Assembly (NCBI GenBank): GCA_039566865.1
Contig: CM076952.1
Span: 11,180,501-11,244,500 of the forward strand
DNA length: 64,000 nt
Reading direction: 5' to 3'
Origin: Aurelia coerulea
Lineage: Eukaryota > Cnidaria > Scyphozoa > Semaeostomeae > Ulmaridae
Position 1 is the stretch's first letter; every line of letters begins with the position of its first letter. Of this stretch, positions 1 through 9,678 are shown one piece after another. The notes beneath the pieces are model-generated. The model did not search any database and was not told the DNA's origin. It saw only the letters and a program-made list of their open reading frames with translations. Made by a program: the position numbers and the translations under genes.

Positions 1-27
1 TGTAGCTAGCTTGTAGCTAGCTTGGCA

Positions 28-558
28 ATGCATAAAGTCCGAGCAGAGATAGATGTTTTAAATGTAAGAGTAGCGCTGTCTGAAGAGAAAATTAACGGCG
101 TTGACGAGAATGTAATCTCATTTATTACATCAAATGCAAGCACTGAGGAAGAAGTAGAAGAGCTGAAAACGTTCTGGTCACAGAGAGTTAAGCAAAATGA
201 GGAAGCTATTCACTCCAAATGGGACCAAAGAATTCAAAGCACAAGAGCAGCACATAAGAAAGATAAGGAGCAACAATCAAGGCCAAAAGAACAAGAAACA
301 TCAAACCAAAAAACCACCATCTACAGCAAGCCAAATGCATCAACACACAACAAAAATCAGCACAACCCAAATCAGAATAGCCAAGAACCATCTGCCCGTC
401 CAAAGCCAGCTTCAACCACGCCTGTTTCAACAAACCACTCTCAAAATGCCTCAAAAAACTGGCGAAGAAACCAGCAGCCACACCCTCCCCGACCGTATCA
501 ACTAAGATCATCAACCTATCCTCCTACAAATTGGCTGCAAACCACATATACTTATTAG
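28..558 (+). CDS. PLE N-terminal ORF (ORF1), copy 1
   Basis: The first ATG is at 28; the frame is closed by TAG at 7-9. The ~176-residue product begins with an acidic/basic helical stretch (residues about 1-75) and continues as a low-complexity Lys/Gln/Asn/Pro/Ser/Thr-rich tail. I recognise no catalytic motif. Its position fits the poorly conserved N-terminal region that precedes the RT in PLE proteins. The frame runs 178 bp alongside the RT frame, which is open from 381, and contains the heptamer A_AAA_AAC at 453-459. A -1 shift there would replace the ORF1 tail with the RT polyprotein. Only 27 bp separate this ATG from the satellite junction, so upstream leader sequence is probably missing. 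Confidence 0.7.
   Translation: MHKVRAEIDVLNVRVALSEEKINGVDENVISFITSNASTEEEVEELKTFWSQRVKQNEEAIHSKWDQRIQSTRAAHKKDKEQQSRPKEQETSNQKTTIYSKPNASTHNKNQHNPNQNSQEPSARPKPASTTPVSTNHSQNASKNWRRNQQPHPPRPYQLRSSTYPPTNWLQTTYTY
453..459 (+). promoter_or_regulatory. Candidate -1 ribosomal frameshift heptamer, copy 1
   Basis: The ORF1 frame reads TCA AAA AAC here, giving A_AAA_AAC in the correct register for a -1 slip. The new frame then reads Leu-Ala-Lys-Lys and stays open into the RT domain. A short CTGG/CCAG stem follows at once, closer than the usual spacer, so no convincing stimulatory pseudoknot was found. An ancestral one-base indel in the A6 run would look the same. Confidence 0.45.
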
Positions 559-2759
559 CGAGAGGGCCAAAGTTTACACCACTATCGACCCCTCGTAACA
601 ATTTTCGTACAAATACAAAGGATTTCACTAGAAAACTAAAAATAAAAGAAGTATTTTGGGACAAGGAATGGAATGACCCCTCCCTTCATAGAAACAAATC
701 TAACCGGCCTATTTATACAGAAAACAAAGAGCTACACCAAATCTGTACCTTTATCGAAATGCTACAACCAGATACTAGATCATGCCCAGACAACCTAACC
801 TCCGAAGAAAGAACCGCCTTACACGAATTAGCTACCAATGAAGAAATAATCATGAAAAAAGCAGACAAAGGTGGCAATTTCATAATTATGGACAAGCCTT
901 ATTATCGTGACAGCCTCGTTTTAGAAAACCATCTTAATCACAAATCATACACCAAAATCGATAAAAATGAAGATAGAAACGTCATGAAAAGCTTGAACAC
1001 ACTTTTACGTAATCACGAAGACTGTCTAACAAAAAAGGAAGTCGATTTTATTTCTAACTTCGAATGGAAAACAAGTAACTTTTACGCCCTTCCTAAAATT
1101 CACAAAAGTAAAGAAATAATTCGAATAATAAAGGAGGAAAACAAAATATATGTTGAAGTTGATCCACCCAATGATTTAAAAAGCCGACCAATAATAGCGG
1201 GTCCAGTAGCACCAACCCAGAGACTAAGCGAATTTCTAGACACAGTTTTAAAACCCTTAGTTCCAACCTTGAAAACCTATATTAAAGATGATTGGCATTT
1301 CCTTCGTAAACTACCACAAGAATTTGAACAAGAAGTAGAGCTATATTCCTGCGATATCACAAGCCTCTATACCAGCATTCCACACGAACTCGGCCTTGAA
1401 GCTCTAACTTATTGGATAAACAAAAGACACGACCTCATTCCAGAAAGGTTAAGTTGCGACTTTATCGTCAACGCAGCCAAGTTTATTTTAGAGAACAATA
1501 ACTTTTTATTCGATGGTACCCTTTACAAACAGACAGCTGGAACCGCAATGGGTACAAAATTCGCTCCACCGTATGCTTGCCTAACCGTAGGATATTTAGA
1601 AGAAACGAAACTCTTTCCTATTATTTTACCAAAATACTTTGATCGAAACGACTGTGCCTTGATACAAGACAAATTTTATCGCTATATGGATGATGGATTT
1701 ATCGCACTTCCAAAACATTTAAGCATTGATCTATTCCTGACCGCATTGAATGAACTACACCCAACTATAAATTTCACGCTGGAAAAAAGTAAGCAAAAAT
1801 CGGAAGAGAACACTAAGTCTCTGAACTTCCTCGACATAGAAGTCATTATCAAGAATAGCAAATATATTGAAACCGATATTTTTTACAAAGATACAAACCC
1901 ACACGACTATCTCAATTTTGAAAGCGCTCATCCTGTACATATTAAACAAAACATTCCTTACAATCTAGCGAAAAGAATTATCGTGTTCGTCTCAGATCCA
2001 AAAAGAGTCGAGTTTCGCCTTAAAGAGCTTGAAAATTGGTTATTAGACTGTCATTACCCACTTCATGTAATACGAAAAGCTTTCCATAATGCAAAACTAC
2101 AAGGCCCTGCTCCATGCCCGTCGAAAGATATCGTGCCTCTGGTTACAACTTATTACCCACAATTTCGTTTTAACAATGTATTGAAGAACGTATCGAACCT
2201 TCTGAAAAATGCCAATGATAAGAAATTAAAAACAGTGTTCGCAAAATCGAAACCAGTCGTTGCATTGAAACAACCTAAAAACTTATTATCGACACTCACA
2301 AAAGCAAAGTTTGAGACCAAACACGTACGACCACTACATCGAATCCCTGGAATTTCACTCTGTTCAAACAAAAGATGTAAGCTATGCAAACAGTATCTGC
2401 AGCCTGTCACCTCATTCACGACCGCAAATAACAGCACTTGGGAAATCAAATCCAGCATTACTTGCCAGAGTGAAAATGTGGTTTATTTCCTTTCATGTAA
2501 CATGTGCAACAACGAGATGAGTTACATTGGACAGACACGAACCTTACGCAATCGCATGAATAATCATATTTCAGAATCCAGAAGTGGCATTTCAACTTGT
2601 AGCTTTCCCAAACACGTCCACGAATGCGGAATAAGACACAACAAGCTAAAAGAGCCGTTTTTCAAAATATTCGTATTCTTTGCTCTAAATAACTCGTCTG
2701 CTCTTTTATATTATGAAGAAAAACTATTCAAAGAAGGACACGCCCTTCTAAACTCCTAA
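459..2759 (+). CDS. PLE reverse transcriptase / GIY-YIG endonuclease (ORF2), copy 1
   Basis: This retroelement polyprotein copies its own RNA and nicks target DNA. Residues are counted from base 531. The PLE signature LLARGPKFTP is at 8-17, KADKGG at about 110-115, LPKIHK at 187 and RPIIAGP at 219. RT motif A has Asp275 in CDITSLYTSIP, motif B (QTAGTAMGTKF) starts at 334, and motif C YMDD is at 385-388. A Cys cluster (C611, C616, C619) precedes the GIY-YIG domain, which has VVY at 650, YIGQT at 665-669, Arg675, His679 and a C-terminal Glu before the final Asn-Ser. The frame is open from 381, but its first ATG is at 759, after conserved sequence. That argues for translation by frameshift from ORF1 or for an ancestral indel. 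A merged protein would be about 910 residues, which is near full length for PLEs. Confidence 0.92.
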   Translation: MAKKPAATPSPTVSTKIINLSSYKLAANHIYLLARGPKFTPLSTPRNNFRTNTKDFTRKLKIKEVFWDKEWNDPSLHRNKSNRPIYTENKELHQICTFIEMLQPDTRSCPDNLTSEERTALHELATNEEIIMKKADKGGNFIIMDKPYYRDSLVLENHLNHKSYTKIDKNEDRNVMKSLNTLLRNHEDCLTKKEVDFISNFEWKTSNFYALPKIHKSKEIIRIIKEENKIYVEVDPPNDLKSRPIIAGPVAPTQRLSEFLDTVLKPLVPTLKTYIKDDWHFLRKLPQEFEQEVELYSCDITSLYTSIPHELGLEALTYWINKRHDLIPERLSCDFIVNAAKFILENNNFLFDGTLYKQTAGTAMGTKFAPPYACLTVGYLEETKLFPIILPKYFDRNDCALIQDKFYRYMDDGFIALPKHLSIDLFLTALNELHPTINFTLEKSKQKSEENTKSLNFLDIEVIIKNSKYIETDIFYKDTNPHDYLNFESAHPVHIKQNIPYNLAKRIIVFVSDPKRVEFRLKELENWLLDCHYPLHVIRKAFHNAKLQGPAPCPSKDIVPLVTTYYPQFRFNNVLKNVSNLLKNANDKKLKTVFAKSKPVVALKQPKNLLSTLTKAKFETKHVRPLHRIPGISLCSNKRCKLCKQYLQPVTSFTTANNSTWEIKSSITCQSENVVYFLSCNMCNNEMSYIGQTRTLRNRMNNHISESRSGISTCSFPKHVHECGIRHNKLKEPFFKIFVFFALNNSSALLYYEEKLFKEGHALLNS

Positions 2760-2970
2760 TTAAATATCTACCTCGTGCATCATAATCCTCAAGTATAGAA
2801 TTTCCTCGTAAAAGCTTATATACACATCGTTGATAGTTTAGAATCATTCGAAATCATACTCTGATGAGGACACAAGTCCGAAAGGCCTCAGTGTGTTAAA
2901 ACATAGCATATAGTATTTTTTGTCGTCCAACCTCTCTACATCAAGTTTCTAGTTATATATTTTACCAAGT
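2760..2970 (+). mobile_element. PLE 3' untranslated end, copy 1
   Basis: About 210 bp of AT-rich noncoding sequence lie between the RT stop and the first satellite monomer. It contains the hammerhead ribozyme and ends in a run of T before TTGTAGCTAC, where the satellite resumes. PLEs often carry such a ribozyme inside repeated termini (pLTRs). Only the 3' one is present here, consistent with a 5'-truncated element. Confidence 0.75.
2855..2895 (+). ncRNA. Hammerhead ribozyme (type I, minimal stem III), copy 1
   Basis: The catalytic core is complete. Stem I strand CATACT (2855-2860) is followed by CTGATGA (2861-2867), then stem II GGAC-ACAA-GTCC (2868-2879), GAAA (2880-2883), GGCC (2884-2887), TC (2888-2889) and the stem I partner AGTGTG (2890-2895). 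Stem I gives six pairs including one G-U. Cleavage is predicted after C2889. The stem III element is only a self-complementary GGCC, which cannot fold alone but can pair between two RNAs. Dimeric minimal hammerheads of this kind are known from PLEs and retrozymes. Confidence 0.88.
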
Positions 2971-5900
2971 TTTTTTTGTAGCTACTAAAGTACGTTAATC
3001 CACACTTTTTGTGTTTATATTTTGTTTTCTTTTAGAAAATAAACATTTAATTAATCGATGTTTGATTATGCAGTAAAGCTAAAATGAGACAAAAGAAAAA
3101 ACTAATGTTTTTTGTAATGTGTCCAAGAATGGTTGCTGCAGCACTAATATAGTACTATAAAAGAAGTAACTGATAGAACTAAAGTTTTAAAGAACGATGA
3201 GTGCAAAACTGTTTATAATTTAAATTGTTGCTACTAAAGTACGTTAATCGACACTTTTTGTGTTTATATTTTGTTTTCTTTGAGAAAATAAATCTTTAAA
3301 TAATCGATATTTGTTTATGCAGTAAAGCTAAAATGAGACTAAAGAAAAAACAAATTTCTATAGTAATGTTTCAAAGAATAGTTGCTGCAGCACTAATATA
3401 GTGCTATAAAAGAAGTAACTGATAGAACTAAAGTTTTAAAGAACGATGAGTGCAATACTGTTTATAATATATATTGTAGCTAGTGAAATACGATAATCCA
3501 CACTTTTTGTGATTACAATTTGTTTTCTTCGAGAAATCGATGTTTGTTTATGCTGTAAAGCTAAAATGGGACGAAAGAAAGAACAAATGTCTATAGTAAT
3601 GTTTCCAAGTATGGTTGCTGCAGCACTAATATAGTGCTATAAAAGAAGTAACTGCTAGAACCAAAGTTTTAAAGAAAGATGAGTGCAAAACTGTTTATGA
3701 TATAAATTTTAGCTATTAAAGTCCGTTAATTCACACTTTTTGTGCTTTCATTTTGTTTTCTTTGAGAAAATAAACATTTAAAAAATCGACGTTTGTTTAT
3801 GCAGTAAAGCTAAATTGAGACTAAAGAAAAAACAAATTTCTATAGTAATGTTTCAAAGAATAGTTGCCGCAGCACTAATATAGTGCTGTAAAAGAAGTTA
3901 CAGGAAGAACTAAAGTTTTAAAGAACGATGAGTGCAAAACTGTTTATAGTATAAGTTGTACCTACTAAAGTACGTTAATCCACACTTTTTGTGTTGATAA
4001 TTTGTTTTCTTTTAGAAAATAGACATTTAATTAATCAATGTTTGTTTATGCAGTAAAGCTAAAATGAGACTAAAGAAAAAACTAATGTTTATTGTAACGT
4101 GTCAAAGAATGATTGCTGCAGCACTAATATAGTGCTATAAAAGAAGTAACTGATAGAACTAAAGTTTTAAAGAACGATGAGTGCAAAACTGTTTATAATG
4201 TAAATTGTAGTTACTAAAGTGCGTTAATCCATACTTGTTGTGTTTGTATTTCGTTTTCTTTGAGAAAATAAATATTTAATTGATGGATGTTCGTTTATGC
4301 AGTAAAGCTAAATTGAAACTAAAGAAAAAACAAATGTCTATAGTAATGTTTCCAAGTATGGTTGCTGCAGCACTAATATAGATCTATAAAAGAAGTGACT
4401 GATAGAACTAAAGTTTTAAAGAACGATGAGTGCAAAACTGTTTATAATATAAATTGTAGCTATTAAAGAGCGTTAATCTACACTTTTTGTGCTTTTATTT
4501 CGTTTTCTTTGAGAAAATAAATATTTAAAAAATAGACGTTTGTTTATGCAGTAAAGCTAAATTGAGACTAAAGAAAAAAATATTTCTATAGTAATGTTTC
4601 AAAGAATAGTTGCCGCAGCACTAATATAGTGCTATAAAGGAAGTTACAGGAAGAACTAAAGTTTTAAAGAACGATGAGTGCAAAACTGTTTATAATATAA
4701 GTTGTAGCTACTAATGTACGTTAATCCACACTTTTTCTGTTTATAATTTGTTTTCTTTTAGAAAATAAACATTTAATTAATCAATGTTTGTTTATGCAGT
4801 AAAGCTAAAATGAGACTAAAGAAAAAACTCATGTCTAGAGTAACTTTTCAAAGAGTTGTTGCTACAGTACTAATATAGTGCTACAAAAGAAGTAACTGGC
4901 AGAACTAAAGTTTTAAAGAACAATGAGTGCAAAACTGTTTATAATATAAATTGTAGCTACTAAAGTACGTTGATCCACACTTTTTGTGTTCTTATTTTGT
5001 TTTCTTTGAGAAAATTAACATTTAATTAATCAATATTTGTTTATGCAGTAAAGCTAAAATGAGACTAAAGAAAAAACTAATGTTTATTGTAACGTGTCAA
5101 AGAATGATTGCTGCAGCACTAATATAGTGCTATAAAAGAAGTAACTGATAGAACTAAAGTTTTAAAGAACGATGAGTGCAAAACTGTTTATAATATAATT
5201 TGCAGCTACTAGAGTGCGTTAATCCACACTCTTTGTGTTTATATTCTGTTTTCTTTGAAAAAATAAACATGTAATTAATCGATGTTTGTATATGCAGTAA
5301 AGCTAAAATGAGACCAAAGAAAAAACTAATGTCTATAGTAATGTTTCCAAGTATGGTTCCTGCAGCACTAATATAGTGCTATAAAAGAAGTAACGGGCAG
5401 AACTAAAGTTTTAAAGAACGATGAGTGCAAAACTGTTTATAATGTAAATTGTAGTTACTAAAGTGCGTTAATCCATACTTGTTGTGTTTGTATTTCGTTT
5501 TCTTTGAGAAAATAAATATTTAATTAATCGATGTTCGTTTATGCAGTAAAGCTAAATTGAAACTAAAGAAAAAACAAATGTCTATAGTAATGTTTCCAAG
5601 TATGGTTGCTGCAGCACTATTATAGAGCTATAAAAGAAGTGACTGATAGAACTAAAGTTTTAAAGAACGATGAGTGCAAAACTGTTTATAATATAAATTG
5701 TAGCTATTAAAGAGCGTTAATCTACACTTTTTGTGCTTTTATTTTGTTTTCTTTGAGAAAATAAATATTTAAAAAATCGGCGTTTGTTTATGCAGTAAAG
5801 CTAAAATGAGACTAAAGGAAAAAATAATGTCTATAGTACTGTGTCCAAGAATGGTTGCTGAAGAACTAATAAAGTGCTATAAAAGAAGTAACTGGTAGAA

Positions 5901-8900
5901 CTATAGTTTTAAAGAAAGATGAGTGCAATACTGTTTATAATATAAACTGTAGCAAGTGAAAAACGTTAATCCACACTTTTTGTGATTATAAGTTGATTTC
6001 TTCAAGAAATCGATGTTTGTTTATGCTGTAAAGTTAAATTGAGACTAAAGAAAAAACAAATTTCTATAGTAAGGTTTCAAAGAATAGTTGCTGCAGCACT
6101 AATATAGTGCTATAAAAGAAGTTAAAGGAAGAACTAAAGTTTTATAGAACGATGAGTGCAATACTGTTTATAATATAAATTGTAGCTAGTGAAGTACGTT
6201 AATCCACACTTTTTGTGATTATAGTTTGTTTTCTTTGAGAAAAATAACATTTAATTGATCGATGTTTGTTTATGCAGTAAAGCTAAAATGAGACTAAAGA
6301 AAAAATTAATGTCTATTGCAACTTTTTAAAGAGTTGTTGCTGCAGCACTAAGATAGTGCTACAAAAGAAGTAACTGGCAGAACTAAAGTTTTAAAGAACG
6401 ATGAGTGCAAAAATCTTTATAATATAAATTGTAGCTACTAAAGTACGTTAATCCACACTTTTTGTGTTTAGATTTTGTTTTCTTTTAGGAAATAAACATT
6501 TAATTAATCGATGTTTGTTTCTGCAGTAAAGCTAAAATGAGACTAAAGAAAAAACTAATTTCTATAGTAATGTTTCAAAGAATAGTTGCTGCAGCACTAA
6601 TATAGTGCTATAAAAGAAATAATTGATAGAACTAAAGTTTTAAAGAACGATGAGTGCAACACTGTTTATAAAATAAATTGTAGCTAGTGAAATACGTTAA
6701 TCCACACTTTTTGTGATTATAATTTGTTTTCTTCGAGAAATCGATGTTTGTTTATGCTGTAAAGCTAAAATGGGACGAAAGAAGAAACTAATGTCTATAG
6801 TAATGTTTCCAAGTATGGTTGCTGCAGCACTAATAGAGTGCTATAAAAGAAGTAACTGATAGAACTAAAGTTTTAAAGAACAATGAGTGCAAAACTGTTT
6901 ATAATATGAATTGTAGCTACTAAAGTGCGTTAATCCACACTTTTTGTGTTTTTAATTTCTTTTCTTTGAGAAAATAAACATTTAATTAATCGATGTTTGT
7001 TTATGCAGTAAAGCTAAATTGAGACTAAAGAAAAAACTAATGTCTATTGTAATGTGTCCAAGAATGGTTGCTGCAGCACTAATATAGTGCTATAAAAGAA
7101 GTAACTGGCAGAACTAAAGTTTAAAAGAACGATGGGATCAAAACTGTTTATAATATAAATTGTAGCTAGTGAAATACGTTAATCCACACTTTTTGTGATT
7201 ATAATTTGTTTTCTTCGAGAAATCGATGTTTGTGTATGCTTTAAAGCTAAAATGGGACGAAAGAAAAAACAAATGTCTATAGTAATGTTTCCAAGTATGG
7301 TTGCTGCAGCACTAAGATAGTGCTACAAAAGAAGTAACTGGCAGAACTAAATTTTTAAAGAACGATGAGTGCAAAACTGTTTATAATATAAATTGCAGCT
7401 ACTAAAGTACGTTAATCCACACTTTTTGTGATTATGATTTGTTTTCTTTGAGAAAAAAAAGATTTAATTAATCGATGTTTGTTTATGCAGTAAAGCTAAA
7501 TGGAGACTAAAGAAAAAACTAATGTCTAGAGTAACTTTTCAAAGAGCTTTTGCTGCAGCACTAATATAGTGCTATAAAAGAAGTTACAGGAAGAACTAAA
7601 GTTTTAAAGAACGATGAGTGCAATACTGTTTATAATATATATTGTAGCTACTAAAGTACGTTAATCCACACTTTTTGTGTTTATATTTTGTTTTCTTTTA
7701 GAAAATAAACATTTAATTAATCGATGTTTGATTATGCAGTGAAGCTAAAATGAGACTAAAGAAAAAACTAATGTTTTTTGTAATGTGTCCAAGAATGGTT
7801 GCTGCAGCACTAATATAGTGCTATAAAAGAAGTAACTGATAGAACTAAAGTTTTAAAGAACGATGAGTGCAAAACTGTTTATAATATATATTGTAGCTAC
7901 TAAAGTACGTTAATCCACACTTTTTGTGTACATATTTTGTTTTCTTTTAGAAAATAAACATTTAATTAATCGATGTTTTATTATGCAGTAAAGCTAAAAT
8001 GAGACTAAAGAAAAAACTAAATATTTTTGTAATGTGTCCAAGAATGGTTGCTGCAGCACTAATATAGTGCTACATAAGAAGTAACTGATAGAACTAAAGT
8101 TTTAAAGAACGATGAGTGCAAAACTGTTTATAATATAAATTGTAGCTACTAAAGTGCGTTAATCCACACTTTTTGTGTTTATATTTTGTTTTCTTTGAGA
8201 AAATAAACATTTAATTAATCGATGTTCGTTTATGCAGTAAAGCAAAATTGAGACTCAAGAAAAAACAAATGTCTATAGTAATGTTTCCCAGTATGGTTGC
8301 TGCCGCACTAATAAAGTGCTATAATAGAAATAACTAACAAAACTAAGGTTTTAAAGAAAGATAAGTGCAATACTGTTTATAATAAAAGCTGTTGCTAGTA
8401 AAATACGTTAATCCACACTTTTTGTGATCATAATTTGTTTTCTTCGAGAAATCGATGTTTGTAGATGCTGTAAAGCTAAATTGAGACTAAAGAAAAAATA
8501 AAAATTTCTATAGTAATGTTTCAAAGAATAGTTGCTGCAGCACTAATATAGTGCTATAAAATAAGTTACAGGAAGAACTAAAGTTTTAAAAAGCGATGAA
8601 TGCAATACTGTTTAGAATATCAATTAAAGCTAGTGAAATACGTTAATCCACACTTTTTGTGATTATAATTTGTTTTCTTCGAGAAATCGATGTTTGTTTA
8701 TGCTGTAAAGCTAAATTGAGACTAAAGAAAAAGCAAATTTCTATAGTAATGTTTCAAAGAATTGTTGCTGCAGCACTAATATAGTGCTATAAAAGAAGTT
8801 ACAGGAAGAACTAAAGTTTTAAAGAACGATGAGTGCAATACTGTCTCTAATATAAATAGTAGCTAGTGAAGTACGTTAATCCACACTTTTTGTGATTATG

Positions 8901-9120
8901 ATTTGTTTTCTTTGAGAAAAAAAAGATTTAATTAATCGATGTTTGTTTATGCAGTAAAGCTAAAATGAGACTAAAGAAAAAACTAATGTCTAGAGTAACT
9001 TTTCAAAGAGCTTTTGCTGCAGCACTAATATAGTGCTATAAAAGAAGTTACAGGAAGAACTAAAGTTTTAAAGAACGATGAGTGCAATACTGTTTATAAT
9101 ATATATTGTAGCTACTATAT
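2971..9120 (+). repeat. AT-rich satellite array, 25 monomers (unit 1)
   Basis: Monomers of about 249 bp alternate with a shorter ~233-bp class that lacks about 16 bp (AATAAACATTTAATTA region) before ATCGATG. Each monomer carries CACACTTTTTGTG, ATCGATG, TTGCTGCAGCA, the hairpin GCACTAATATAGTGC, the TATA-like TATAAAAG and AACGATGAGTGCAA. The ~20-25 bp around the hairpin and TATAAAAG are the best-conserved part. No ORF or known RNA fold beyond small hairpins was seen. Short ORFs on either strand are chance readings of the monomer. Confidence 0.95.
3390..3412 (+). promoter_or_regulatory. Representative satellite cassette: hairpin plus TATA-like box
   Basis: GCACTAATATAGTGC (3390-3404) folds into a 6-bp stem with a 3-nt loop and is followed directly by TATAAAAG (3405-3412). 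The same cassette occurs in nearly every monomer of the window. TATAAAAG matches a TATA box, but promoter activity is only an inference. Confidence 0.35.
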
Positions 9121-9147
9121 TGTAGCTAGCTTGTAGCTAGCTTGGCA

Positions 9148-9678
9148 ATGCATAAAGTCCGAGCAGAGATAGATGTTTTAAATGTAAGAGTAGCGCTGTC
9201 TGAAGAGAAAATTAACGGCGTTGACGAGAATGTAATCTCATTTATTACATCAAATGCAAGCACTGAGGAAGAAGTAGAAGAGCTGAAAACGTTCTGGTCA
9301 CAGAGAGTTAAGCAAAATGAGGAAGCTATTCACTCCAAATGGGACCAAAGAATTCAAAGCACAAGAGCAGCACATAAGAAAGATAAGGAGCAACAATCAA
9401 GGCCAAAAGAACAAGAAACATCAAACCAAAAAACCACCATCTACAGCAAGCCAAATGCATCAACACACAACAAAAATCAGCACAACCCAAATCAAAATAG
9501 CCAAGAACCATCTGCCCGTCCAAAGCCAGCTTCAACCACGCCTGTTTCAACAAACCACTCTCAAAATGCCTCAAAAAACTGGCGAAGAAACCAGCAGCCA
9601 CACCCTCCCCGACCGTATCAACTAAGATCATCAACCTATCCTCCTACAAATTGGCTGCAAACCACATATCCTTATTAG
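9148..9678 (+). CDS. PLE N-terminal ORF (ORF1), copy 2
   Basis: The ATG is at 9148 and the reading frame is the same length as in copy 1. A G-to-A change at 9495 is silent or conservative in this frame, and the penultimate residue changes Thr to Pro through A-to-C at 9671. The overlap with the RT frame is preserved. Confidence 0.7.
   Translation: MHKVRAEIDVLNVRVALSEEKINGVDENVISFITSNASTEEEVEELKTFWSQRVKQNEEAIHSKWDQRIQSTRAAHKKDKEQQSRPKEQETSNQKTTIYSKPNASTHNKNQHNPNQNSQEPSARPKPASTTPVSTNHSQNASKNWRRNQQPHPPRPYQLRSSTYPPTNWLQTTYPY
9573..9579 (+). promoter_or_regulatory. Candidate -1 frameshift heptamer, copy 2
   Basis: A_AAA_AAC in the ORF1 frame, identical to copy 1, with the RT frame open across it. 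Confidence 0.45.

Larger units (their letters stand above)
1..9120 (+). repeat. Composite tandem unit 1: Penelope-like element plus satellite array (9120 bp)
   Basis: Bases 1-9120 recur at 9121-18240 with no net length change and only about a dozen substitutions seen by eye (for example at 375, 551, 1359, 2549, 4736 and 5954 of the unit). The unit consists of a PLE (about 1-2970) followed by 25 satellite monomers (about 2971-9120). Because the insert and its downstream array were copied as one block, this is a higher-order repeat and not three independent insertions. The junction before unit 2 carries short duplications of TTGTAGCTA, a motif also found at the PLE-satellite junction on the other side, consistent with target-site duplication into a satellite monomer. 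Confidence 0.93.

Noticed and set aside
197..514. Overlapping 102-codon ORFs on both strands inside PLE ORF1 (and in copies 2 and 3)
   Set aside because: They lie in alternative frames of a low-complexity A-rich region and have no recognisable motif. The ORF1/RT reading explains the sequence better.
2971..9120. CRISPR-like regular repeats
   Set aside because: Whole 233-249 bp units repeat with no unique spacers, and the DNA is eukaryotic.
2971..9120. A hammerhead ribozyme inside the satellite monomer
   Set aside because: ACGATGAGTGC resembles part of CTGATGA, but there is no matching stem II plus GAAA core in any monomer checked.
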